Position numbers and translations under genes: made by a program
Source of the DNA: Nyssa sinensis
Taxonomy: Eukaryota; Streptophyta; Magnoliopsida; Cornales; Nyssaceae
DNA: 64,000 bases
Direction of reading: 5' to 3'
Assembly (NCBI GenBank): GCA_008638375.1
Contig: CM018052.1
Location: 10,029,506 to 10,093,505 of the forward strand
Shown: in pieces, positions 35,309 through 46,286 of the stretch
Layout of the letters: every line of letters begins with the position of its first letter
Position numbering within the stretch: position 1 is the first letter of the stretch
The notes under the pieces: generated by a model
Database searches by the model: none
What the model was told of the DNA's origin: nothing
Seen by the model: only the letters and a program-made list of their open reading frames with translations

Positions 35309-38300
35309 TTACTCATCTGAGTATGTATCATCATCTGAACTTGAATTTTCTTCATTCTCGGTACAATACTCTAATAATGTCTCATCATCAAAATCACTTT
35401 CCCCGTCATCATCATCATTAATGAACGTTACATCCCTCGGATCTAATTGTGTGGTATTGGTGACGTCGGAAGCTACGACATGAATTGGTTCTACATCAAT
35501 TCTATTCAACCGATACGAACTAACATCTTCCTGATCATGCCAGACAACACCATCGTGGGCAGTTTGAGACTCTTCTTGTAGTGCCTCCTCAATCCTCTCC
35601 AACTCTTCATCTCCCTCGCCAACTTCTAAGACATCATAAACATTTCTAGTTTTTATTTTTTGGACAACATGCCAATCACCTCTTATTTTTGTGTCCTTCA
35701 AATAGAAAACTTGTTTTGCAACCGATGCTAAAACATACGGATCATCTTTAAATGCCGTACGTGACGTATTAACACTTATGAAGTGCTTATCAATCTGCAT
35801 TCCAGTCTTCTTACATCCCACCAATCACATTTAAAAATATACACAGAATGACTGTAGCAATAATGCAACTGTATGATGTCTTTTAAAACACCATAATACT
35901 CTACAGTTTGTCCTCCATCACCATCTCCTTCAACAAGGACCCTGCTATTCTGTGTTCGTCGGCTGACCTCACGTTCCCTCGTGTGAAATCGAACACCATC
36001 AACAATTAAACCGGTGTAGCGAGATATCCTTTGATCAGGACCACATGCCAAGGAATATAATTGATCGTACGCCTCAGGAGATTGTTGGTGGCGTAATAGC
36101 TTCATCTATTAATTCAGTACAAGTACAAAATTTAATTGAATACAAATGCATTAACTAATACAATTACAATTAATTGAAACCTATTCTTACGCGTTCTCCG
36201 AACCACTTTGGAAACAAATTTTTCTGTCTTTGCTCCAGATCAGAACTTGATACATGCTCTCTCTGAAGCTCGAGCGTATGCTCACTGCATAAGATGAGAT
36301 ATGTTATATGTAACTTACATTTGTATACTAACGTAGTATTGCAATGATTTCGATAAACTTACTTAAAATATGGCAATGTCTCCTCGCAGTTGTTGAGCAC
36401 GGTGTAGTGGGCTCTTTCCAAGTCTTGAGGATGAAACCATTCATATATACGGGCACCTATTGGCCGCACAGTTTGATTAAACACCGCTAGGCCAGTTCGT
36501 TGTTGCCCTGGACATCTATCAGAATTTCGCTCTTGACGATTAAACCTTGTCTCAATATCTTCAAGATGCATAGAGCAGAAGGTGAGACATTCAGCATCAA
36601 TGTAAGCCTCAGCAATTGACCCTTCCGGTCGTGCTCTGTTACGCACATATTGCTTCAATGTGTGCTAATATCTGTTTTGATAATTAATCAGTTATAGATT
36701 AAAATAGTTAGGATGGATAGATAACACAATTCACAAAATTAAATGTACCTTTCTATTGGATACATCCAACGGTATTGGACAGGTCCGCCAATTTTTGCCT
36801 CATGAGGCAAATGCACCGCTAAGTGGACCATGATATCGAAGAAAGCTGGAGGGAAAATCTGTTCCAACTTGCAGAGGATCACGACAACATCCCTTTCGAG
36901 CTTGTCAAGTACTTCCACATTCAACGTCTTCGCACATAATTCTCTAAAGAAGTAACCCAACTTAGTTATTGTAGTCGATATGTCATCGGTGAGATACCCA
37001 CGTAGTGCAACCGAAAGAAGTCGTTGTAAAAGGACATGGCAGCCATGGCTCTTCAATCCGGATATTTTCTCATCTATAACATTTACACACCGAGATATAT
37101 TCGATACGTATCCATCTGGGAACTTCACCGATTTAAACCACTCGCAAATCCTCATTCTCTCTACGGATGATAACGTATACTGTGCAGGAGGCACGATATA
37201 TTTATCACCGCTACGTATTAGGTGCAGCTCTTTCCTTATTCCCAGCTCCTGCAAGTCCAACCGGGCTTTAACACTATCTTTTGTCTTCCCTTCAATGTTC
37301 ATTACAGTTCCCAGCACATTATCACATATGTTTTTCTCGATGTGCATCACATTTAAATTGTGCCTCAACTTAAGAGTCTCCCAGTACGGCAAATCAAAAA
37401 ATATGCTCTTCTTCGTCCAATTTAAGTCCACATCAGTACGCTTCCTCTTCTTACTACCCGGTATCTTCCCAAACCTCACTGGTTGGATGACTGCCAATTG
37501 CGCCAACACGTCTTTGCCAGACAACAATGGAGGTGGCAATCTGCGCTCAATTTGTCCATCAAACAGATGCTTTTACCGATTTCGCCAGCCATGTGATGGC
37601 AGTAGAAAACGACGATGGCACATGTAACATATCTTCCTCCCATTTGACAAATGTAGGGAACATGCATCCTTATTGCAAACTGGACATGCCAGATACCCCT
37701 TAGTGCTCCACCCAAACAAGTTCCCGTATGCTAGAAAGTCATTTATGGTCCAAAGTAACGCGGCATGCAATTGAAATGTCTCATTCTTAGAGACGTCGTA
37801 TGCCTCCACTCCCACCTCCCACAATTCCTTCAACTCGTCCACTAAAGGACGCAAGTACACATCAATTTCATTACTAGGAGACTTCGACCCTGGAATAAGT
37901 AACAACATATAGATAAATGGTTCTTTCATGCATTTCCATAGTGGCAAGTTATACGGCACAAGCAACACCGGCCACATGCTGTAGGTATTACTCATGTCAC
38001 CGAATGGGTTGAAACCGTCGCTAGCCAGCCCAAGTCGTACATTACGCAGCTCATTTGCAAACCATTCGTGATTTGTATCAAACTCAGCCCAAGCTTGTGA
38101 ATCTGTCGGATGCCTACATACATTTTCCTCAGCAACACGCTTCTCCTTATGCCACCGCATATCTTCTACCGTCTTCTGAGACATGTACAACCTTTGTAGC
38201 CTCAGTTTTAAGGGAAAATATCTCAGCACCTTGTGCGGAATTGTCTTGCTCTTTCCTTCATTCAGCTTATACCTGGGTTCGTGGCACACCGTACACTCCT

Positions 38301-38988
38301 TACATTGTTCAGTCTCCTTCCAAAATAACATGCAATCGTTTTTGCAAGCATGTATGGGAATATACCCGAGGCCCAAATCTCTTAATATTCTTTTCGCCTA
38401 GTAATATGATTTTGGAAGGGTCTCCCTAGTAGGAAGCGCTGCTTTAATCAATTCAATGGCCATAGTAACTGATTTGTTACTCCAACGGTTGATGGTCTTA
38501 AGATGAAGGAGTTTCACGAGAAAGTCCAGTTTCGAAAACTTATCACAACCCGGGTATAACGGCTGCCTTGCTTCCCTAAACAACGACTCAAATGCGGTCG
38601 ATGGTCCCGTGTCACTCCTGTGACTACTCGCCCCAGTTGTAGCCCCCTGCAAGTCTGCCAGCATTTGTGGCAAGCCTTCGTAACCAACCCCAACATTATC
38701 ACCAAAGTCATCAACGTCGTCTTCTTCTTCATCATCAAATACCACTCGTACGTCACGGCGTTCCTCGTGACATTCCCAACACGTATACCGCTTGTCCATC
38801 CCATGTTCGAGTAGGTGCTCTTTGACCTCATCTATGTGCATATAATCCCTATTATTGCACCTCCTACATGAACATCTTATCTTATTTCTCCCATCTGCAG
38901 ATGCGCGAGCAAACTCAATAAAATCTTTGATCCCCTTCACATACCCTGGCAAATGCCTGCCCCTCAAGTCCATCCAACTCTTATCCAT
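35309..38988 (-). pseudogene. TNP2-type CACTA transposase, broken
   Basis: Starts M-D-K-S-W-M at 38988. In order: transposase-associated domain (first 75 codons, with paired C-x-C-x2-C cysteines), TNP2 core with S-D-G-F-N-P-F-G, a DUF4218 region with I-F-P-P-A-F-F-D-I-M-V-H-L and R-W-M-Y-P, and a DUF4216 region around W-W-D-V. Four exons: 38988-36742, 36664-36363, 36284-36191, 36105-35309, about 1,140 codons, normal for the family. It would encode the catalytic subunit that binds the ends and cuts. Three lesions: TAG at 38398-38400, TAA at 37573-37575 and a frameshift near 35815. The acidic tail (35309-35420, rich in D, E and S) is intact. Intron 1 lacks a GT donor at the expected junction. 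Confidence 0.88.
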
Positions 38989-41160
38989 TTTCGTCTACCT
39001 AATACAAGTCAAAAATGATACTCGTTATAAATATGAAACATGAATCCTATCACCTCCAACTTCTCTTTAAAAGGGTAAGGTGGTCATATCCCATTCGTGA
39101 ATGCACAATCTATATTGCAATCAGCAGCAATCAAATGCTTGATTCCACTCGGACAAAATTTCAGCAGCATCTCCCCAGGGTTCTCCAAGTATACGAGATA
39201 GACGTTAACATGTCTAAATATATACCTAGAGAACAATAGGAGACCGTGCTGAAATTTTATCATAGTGAAATATTCAAGCATATGCGCTATTGATTGCAAT
39301 GCAGATTTATGCATTCCCGAACTGTCCTCTCTGGACATTTCAAGAATCGATTTTCATACACACGAGCCCAATCACGAATAAATTTCGCGACAAGATTCAC
39401 ATGTGATGAAAATGACTCCTAAACGGGGCTAGGCTTACATGAATGCAATTAAAAAATTCATTAGTGTAAGGGCAAACTCTGATTGTCAGACAGAGTTTTG
39501 CTTTAAAAAACATTAACAATAGCATCGAAAATGCCAATACAAAACATATTGATCTTGGTTGATAACAAGTAAAAGCACTTAGCTTTCAATTTTTATCTAT
39601 TAATTAAGGTCATTCATCAAGAATTATTTACTTAGCACCTAACAACAACAACTTAACCAACAAAAGCAAATCAATTGCTACCTAAAACCACTAACTGACT
39701 TAATAGGTCAGCTAAATCTCTTGGAAATGTACCTGTCAAATAAAGATTAAGCAAAGACATGAGTTGATTTTGAGGATTGATCATTACAAAATCAAATAAA
39801 TTCGGACGGTCCAAGCAGAATCCTATTATTTTAATTTTATTTAATTTATTTTTATTGTATTGAGAGATGCACTCTATAATCTACAAGTTCATAGTATGCA
39901 ACCAGTGAATTGTTTTTAAATGTTATTTAATTTATTTTTATTGTATTGAGAGATGCACTCTATAATCTACAAGAGAACAACTGCTCTGCAAAATCTCACT
40001 TGACCAAAAATAATAATTAATTTTAACTGAAAACAATCCTGGAGAATGCTCATGAAGAACAATTAATAAAAGCTTAAAGATGCATTCACATGCACTTGCC
40101 AACCCTATCACATTTTTTTTTTTTTACAACAGAAAATAAAGGGTTGAACTCACTCAAGTTTTATGCAAATTGACTATTCATACTACTCAGATAAAACCTC
40201 GATCTTAATCTTATTACATATATATTAATTTCAACGTCATTTATATTTCTAATTTTTGTCATATTAAATTTTTTTTCTTGGAATGAATTTCACTAAATAA
40301 TATTTCTTTTCTATGTTTTTCCTTCTTACACTTTTGATTCTATTTTTTTGGGATCATTTTTTAAAATTAAATCTTTTTCTTTGACGTCTTTACGTTTTTT
40401 TCTGACATTTTAACAAATTTTTTACAATATTGAGAATTTTGATGCCAAACCTACTTGTTTGGAATTAGAACTCTCAAGGTTTCAATTTTTCTTCTCTCTC
40501 CACTTTTTTTTTTTTTTTTGTCTATCTTTTCCAAAACAATATGAGAGATAGTTAGGTTATTCAGCAAAACTGTGGCTTCACATTATTATTATATATTATT
40601 ATAAGATGTAAAGTGACGATTTTTTACCAATTTTTTTTTAAATTATAAAAAAATAATTACCTACGATTTATGATGAAGAATAGAATTTGTAAGGATCAGT
40701 CACACTTTTGGAGAATAAGTAGGAGTTAGAAGTCTAAGACCATGTTTATTTATTATCTATAAATGTCCAAAAAAATTGGCTTACATGTAAAATGGATTAG
40801 CTGGGATGGGACTTAAGTTCGCTTCACACACTGATCATAACAACACCACCTGTACACACACATATATATGATCGCAATGACATGGATCGATTTGAGAGGC
40901 TTATAGAAGGATTCTAATAACAAAAATTTTATAATATATCTGTTATTTGAACCAAAAACCCCAGTTTCAAAGTCTTTATGAAAGAAAATTGGCAGCACTA
41001 GCCAAGAGCATCTGAACTACCAAAGTTTTTTTTTTATTATTATTATTATCAAACTTGTACCATTTAATTTGCTTCCAATGAGAATTACCTTCCCACTTTC
41101 CCAGACCAAGCCAGATTCTTTAGAACTGAATATTATCTAAACAAATAAAGCTAATCTTAG
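38989..41160. other. CACTA-1 leader region, no gene seen
   Basis: AT-rich sequence upstream of the TNP2 start. It holds a direct repeat of about 50 bp (TTATTTAATTTATTTTTATT followed by GTATTGAGAGATGCACTC) at about 39836 and 39921, poly-T runs at about 40111 and 40507, and no convincing coding frame. The transposase promoter may lie further right, nearer the terminus. Confidence 0.5.
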
Positions 41161-41162
41161 AT

Positions 41163-41555
41163 CTTAAAATAGAAAATCAGATGAAGTATAATGACAACAC
41201 AAAAATGGCACACATACAAAGCTCAAATCTAAAACCCCAAAGCCTATTGCAAAGATATTACATCTTAAAATAGAAAATCAGATGAAGTATAATGACAACA
41301 CAAATTTCAACAAAAATGGCATGCATACAAAGCTCAGATCTAAAACCCCAAAGCTTATTTCAAAGACATTACATCTTAAAATAGAAAATCAGATGAATTA
41401 CAATGACAACACAAGTTTTAACAAAAATGGCACACATACAAAGCTCAGATCTAAAACCCCAAAACTTATTTCAAAGACATTACATCTTAAAATAGAAAAT
41501 CAGATGAAGTATAATGACAACACAAATTTTAACAAAAATGGCACACATACAAACA
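41163..41555. repeat. Tandem repeat, about 112 bp x 3.5, in the CACTA-1 leader
   Basis: Units start with CTTAAAATAGAAAATCAGATG near 41163, 41264, 41374 and 41486 (periods 101, 111, 112). Each holds ATGACAACACAAA, GGCACACATACAAAGCTCA and TCTAAAACCCCAAA. The 117-codon plus-strand frame across it is just the repeat read through. Confidence 0.85.
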
Positions 41556-41854
41556 CCCATGGAGTTCGGTCATGGCTAACGAACACAAAAATAAAAAAAA
41601 AAAAAACAAATCTAAACCGAAACACAAAAGAATGATGCAGATTTGACAGACCTTCGCGAAAATAGAACGAACGAATATAAACTTTGAAAATCTACCGTTG
41701 CCGAATAGGATTGCCGTCCATTGCCGTCGCCGAATGGGCCTTCCACCGCCATAGGAATTTGATATTAGGGAGTGACAGAGACAGAGTGAGAAAAAATCAG
41801 GGAAACAAAGAGAAGCAGAATACGAAACTGGGTCGGTGGCGTTAAAAAGGGGGG

Positions 41855-42182
41855 ACTTATTAGCGACGCACAGCGTGCGTCGCTCATAAGCTTTGTGCGT
41901 CGCTAAATGGAAGTAAAACGCCACCGTTTTATTAAATGAAGCTATTTGCGACGCTCGTGTGCACGTCGCCAATATTAGCGACGCCAATGTGCGTCGCTAA
42001 AGGTCCCATGAGCGTCACTAATAGTTTGGTGCCTAATTTTTTGCGCCAGACTCTCAATTTTTTTTTATTTTTTCCCTACTATTCGCAACACACGACTAAG
42101 CGTCGCTAAAAGTGACTTTTAACGACGCTTTTCGTGCGTCGCTAATAATGCGCGTTGCAAAAACTATTTTTTTTTTGTAGTG
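41855..42182. repeat. CACTA-1 5-prime terminal and subterminal repeats
   Basis: Copies of TTAGCGACGCAC and GCGTCGCTAA in both orientations, then the terminal inverted repeat ending TTTTTTTTGTAGTG at 42182. Less dense than the 29236 side, as is usual for the promoter-proximal end in this superfamily. Confidence 0.9.
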
Positions 42183-42267
42183 AAGGATAATTCTAATTAT
42201 TAAGAAATAATATTTTAAAAGTCGAATAAACATATAAAAGTGTGAATAATATTTCTTTATATATTTA

Positions 42268-42313
<46 letters not shown>

Positions 42314-42374
42314 TATACACTGTAGGCTTTAACCAAAAAAAATTTCACTTTAGTTTCATTTAAAGAGAGTGCAA

Positions 42375-42605
42375 CAAATTTTATGTATTTATAATATAAT
42401 CAAATTAAAAATATAAGATTAATAAAAGTCTAACTTTACAAAAGAAATCTCATATTTTATGTATTATAATATAATTAAATTAAGATTTTAAAATTAATAA
42501 AGATCTAATTTTATAGAAAAGATTTCAAATTTAATATATTTATAATATAATCAAATTAGAAATCTAGTATTAATAAAAATCTAACTCTATAAAAAAAAAT
42601 CCCAT
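42375..42605. repeat. Degenerate tandem repeat, about 78 bp x 3
   Basis: Units contain TTTATAATATAATCAAATTA followed by ATTAATAAA and TCTAA(C/T)TTTA-type sequence, near 42379, 42455 and 42531. Low complexity; the copies are clearly related. Confidence 0.65.
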
Positions 42606-42731
42606 AAAAGCTCCATAAAAACATTTAATGCTATTAATAGAGTTTTCTTTGTATTGTACTCTAATATTTTGTTTGTTATCTATTTAAATAAATAAAATAT
42701 GTAAATATTTTATTATTAGAATTTTATTCAA

Positions 42732-42735
<4 letters not shown>

Positions 42736-42768
<33 letters not shown>
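42736..42768. repeat. (CT)n microsatellite
   Basis: About 16 uninterrupted CT dinucleotides. Confidence 0.95.
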
Positions 42769-42771
<3 letters not shown>

Positions 42772-43219
42772 TGAAAAACAATTAAATTTTATATTACAAA
42801 AAATAAATATATTTTATGTAAAAAACAAAGTAAAAAAGTATATTAATATTAAGAAATATCTCATTAAAATAATCACGTTATAGATTTAAGCCTCTAAATA
42901 ATATAGAGACACCATGTACAGATACACATGCCAGAAAGAATACATCTTTAACTTTGAAGCCTCGACTTCAACCTTGCATGCAGGAATTTGAATGCAGACA
43001 TTTGTTGATCAATGTTATCTCCTCTTGAAAAGTCGAAGTCAGCTCTCACAAATCTACCTCAAAAAGGCCAACTGCCTTTTGGTTGCCGTTGACGCCTCTG
43101 TTACTAATTCGAAATTTATAATAATTTTCTTCCATTTGAAATCTTATAATGGGATTAAATACAGCTTTATTGGATGAGTAATTTCTAAATTTCTATCTAA
43201 TATCCGGTAAATAAGGTAG

Positions 43220-43720
43220 TGATATATTATTTATGTAATATTATTTTAAGCTCTTTTTTTATAGTGGCTTAAAATATATCATGCAATCTTTAACTGCGAT
43301 TGTAAAAACTGATTTCTAACCACGCAATGCCTAATAAGCAATTGCCCATATATACGTTTTCTCTTTCATAACACACACACATATATATATATATGTGTGT
43401 GTATATTATCATATTACTTATCAAATTGTTTTTAAATAATGTCTAACAAATATTTAATAAATATAGAATTAATTGTATCATGATGACATTATTTATGTAA
43501 TATTATTTTAAGCTCTTTTTTATACTGGCTTAAAATATATCATGCAATCTTTAACTGCGATTGTAAAAACTGGCTTCCAACAACACAATACCTAATAAAC
43601 AATTACTCATATATATGTTCTCTTTCATCACATACATATATATATTATATATTATCATATTACTTATCAAATCCTTTTTAAATAAGGTTTACCAAACATT
43701 TAACAAGAATTAATTTTGTC
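43220..43720. repeat. Direct tandem duplication, 262-bp period
   Basis: TTATGTAATATTATTTTAAG recurs at 43231 and 43493, and the following 150 bases (GGCTTAAAATATATCATGC, TTTAACTGCGATTGTAAAAA) match closely. A (CA/TA)n run differs between the copies. Confidence 0.85.
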
Positions 43721-44546
43721 ATGATCACATTCAAATTATAAAAATAGTCAAATTATTCCCATTTTGGTCACTAACATAAATTTAAAATATACCTATCATG
43801 CTCTCTATTATATCAATGAGTAGCACAGATGATGCGATGGTGATGTGATGGTGATGATCACTAATATAAATTTAAACTTTGGATAATACTTAGAGAAAAC
43901 ATAATTGGAATTGACATGCAACTCTGGCTTTACATTTGGCACATAATTATTGAACATTGATCAAAGGCCAAGTCTTTTCTGCCTATCTTCTGAGAATGAT
44001 TGTAAATCTTTTAAAGAGTACGGAACTGGTTAACTTGAACAAGTCAAGCTGAAAAGTACACCAAAACTTTTAATGCTTTCGTGGTGGAGTTGAATTATTG
44101 CTTGTATAACTTTTTAAAGCAAAAATTATTATAGCAACATAGTTAAATAAAATTATATTACTAATATAGAACTTGTATTCTGGCCTCTCATTACTTACCA
44201 AAACAAAAAAATAAAATAAAATCTCAAAGAGCTGGAAAATGTCACTCACTCAAAAAAAAATTGGGAAAGAAACTTCATATCTAAAATAGACATTTCAGAA
44301 ATACTTATTTTAATATTTTTAGTTGATATGATTGTAAATGATTATTTTATAAGATAAAAATTTTATTAAAAAATATTTTAAGCATTCTTTTGATTTAAAT
44401 AACTAATCTTTATTTCATTTCGTGTCATTTTTATTTTATGAAATGACGATTTTATTTATGCGATACCAAACATAACCTAACTTGTACATGAAATAGTGGA
44501 ATAGTAGGGTCTTAACATTGGAATTAAATTCGTCTTTCTTTTTGTG

Positions 44547-44584
<38 letters not shown>

Positions 44585-45048
44585 CTTCCGTATCTTTTTA
44601 TCTTATCTGGTTTCTTGAGAATTTTTTCTTTTAATAATTGTATAGAAGGATTATTCACGACATGTCTGACCAGTTTAACCTAGTGTCCTCCATACGTTTC
44701 TTTTAAGATTGTGTTTGATCAACTAGTCTGCGCATATAATGAAGAATCATTTGCAAAAAGTAGTAACCAATTCAATTATTGAGACAAGACTAACAACATA
44801 TTTGGTCTGAACTTTATTTTTATAATTATGAGCTTTACTTGTTTAGTTTTTCAACATTCGGAATGAGAGACTCTTGCTCATATCTAAAATAGTCAAGACA
44901 ATAAAAAGAGTGTAAGACTCAAATTGATATGACATGGACATTGAAGAATGAAGCATTTGTAAAAGTTAAGTTATGATATAAAGAGTAATAACATAAATAG
45001 GTGGTAAATGGGTGTATAGAGATGCTCTTACACTCCATTCTGTCCTGT

Positions 45049-45749
45049 AGGGATGCAAGAAAGGCCAACGGGTTGGGTCGGGTAATTGCAGGCTCTGTCA
45101 AATTAGTAGGCCGGGTTAAGTTAAGAGAATAAGATTCTAACCCGCCTTAGGTCCTAATTCTTAATATAGCTTAGCTAGCTTGTGAGCTAATTTTTTTTAC
45201 TGTAAAATTGTAGTTAAGTCATAGATAATTACATCAATACATAAATAACAAATAAAATGTTAATGTATAATGATTAAAAAATTATAAAAGGTAGAATTGA
45301 TGAATTTTTTTTTTTTGTTATGCAATTGACAAATGATTTAATAGTTTAAATGGAAAGCACGAATACAAGTATTTGATATATAAGAGGAGCTAATAGTCTT
45401 TAATATTTACATGTATGATAATGGTCTGAAGTTTGAATTGAGATGTAAATAATGAAAATATAAAGTGAAAGATAAGGAAACTAAATAGATATTGGTTTGT
45501 GAAGTTGAAACGAAATCAAATAATAAAAAATAATGAGAGTTATTTGAATTGGAAATTAGTGAATAATTATTTTATGTTTTAAAGGGCTGAGTTTATGTTT
45601 TCCAAGTGTTTGAACTTGTGTAGACCAACTCAGAAAATTAAGATCAAACCCGAAATAGAGATATTCTGAATTAAGACCAAGCAGGGCTAGGCCAGCAAAA
45701 AAATTGCCAGCCAGGCCAGGGCCGGGCCGAAGCTATTTTTGCACCCCTA
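45049..45749. mobile_element. hAT-like MITE
   Basis: Left end TAGGGATGCAAGAAAGG, right end (reverse complement) TAGGGGTGCAAAAATAG; inside both ends are GGGTCGGG/GGCCGGGCC-type blocks, a signature of common non-autonomous hAT elements. The 8-bp flanks are only about 5/8 identical, so the duplication is decayed or the ends are off by a base. About 700 bp, no coding capacity. Confidence 0.55.
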
Positions 45750-46154
45750 TGCCCGTTTACCCGTTTATAGAGCTGCATCATTGCCAATGAGCGTGCTGTA
45801 ACTGTAAGCAATTGTATTGGTTCCTCTTCTTGTTATTGGTCACTAGTTACATAATAAAATTGGGAATCGCTGCATATTCATTTCTTAAATTTAAACTGAC
45901 GAGAAACAAGAGCACATAATGTCAATTATTGTAAGTTTATGAATATTTTTTCTTTCATTTGAATTTGGAAATGAAGTCACCACCTTGAAATCAAAATAAA
46001 AAGTAAAATATATGATGTAAATGGAGTACGTGTGCACGACACTGCAACGTTTCTCGGATGTACCCTTCGCCATTAGTAATACTACTAATATCAATCCAGA
46101 ATGTCAGAAGGCTGATAAGTTACACGTTCTCCATTTTTGCTTTGAATTTTCTAT

Positions 46155-46160
46155 GGTCAA
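46155..46160 (-). promoter_or_regulatory. W-box core (TTGACC) upstream of the oxidase gene
   Basis: TTGACC on the minus strand, 56 bp upstream of the TATA box. A second copy is at 46249-46254, probably inside the 5-prime UTR. WRKY factors bind such sites; six-base matches are common by chance. Confidence 0.3.
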
Positions 46161-46215
46161 ATGGTAGGAGCCTAGTTATCTCTTCTTATCCCTCCTTTCA
46201 CAGGGTAATAACCCT

Positions 46216-46222
46216 TATAAAT
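46216..46222 (+). promoter_or_regulatory. TATA box of the oxidase gene
   Basis: TATAAAT, 65 bp before the ATG at 46287, so transcription would start near 46245-46250 with a short leader of about 40 bases. Confidence 0.6.
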
Positions 46223-46286
46223 TCCAACGCCAAGGGATCCAAACTCAAGGTCAAAGTTGTCTTAGGCACAAACAAAGAGACCAAAA

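Larger units (their letters stand above)
29236..42182 (-). mobile_element. CACTA-1: near-complete CACTA (En/Spm) transposon, 12.9 kb
   Basis: Ends are CACTACAACAAAATGC at 29236 and the reverse complement CACTACAAAAAAAAAA at 42182. AAG at 29233-29235 and 42183-42185 is a perfect 3-bp target duplication. Between them, from the 42182 end: subterminal repeats, a leader, a TNP2 transposase gene, a TNPA-like gene, a tandem array and the second subterminal repeat block. Both genes are read leftward, so the 42182 terminus is the 5-prime end. Because both genes carry stops or frameshifts, this copy is probably immobile on its own, although the termini would still be recognisable to an active relative. 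Confidence 0.93.
42183..45048. other. AT-rich intergenic region upstream of the oxidase gene
   Basis: No coding sequence is supported. It contains TA/CA runs at about 42275-42316, a 76-80-bp degenerate triplet at about 42375-42605, a (CT)n run at 42736-42768, a 262-bp duplication at about 43220-43720 and a (TA)n run at about 44550-44581. Confidence 0.6.

Noticed and set aside
36980..37627. 215-codon plus-strand frame
   Set aside because: Exact antisense of the TNP2 transposase exon.
41529..41987. 152-codon minus-strand frame at the CACTA-1 end
   Set aside because: Covers subterminal repeats and leader; similar to no protein I know and not preserved in the colinear stretch of CACTA-2.
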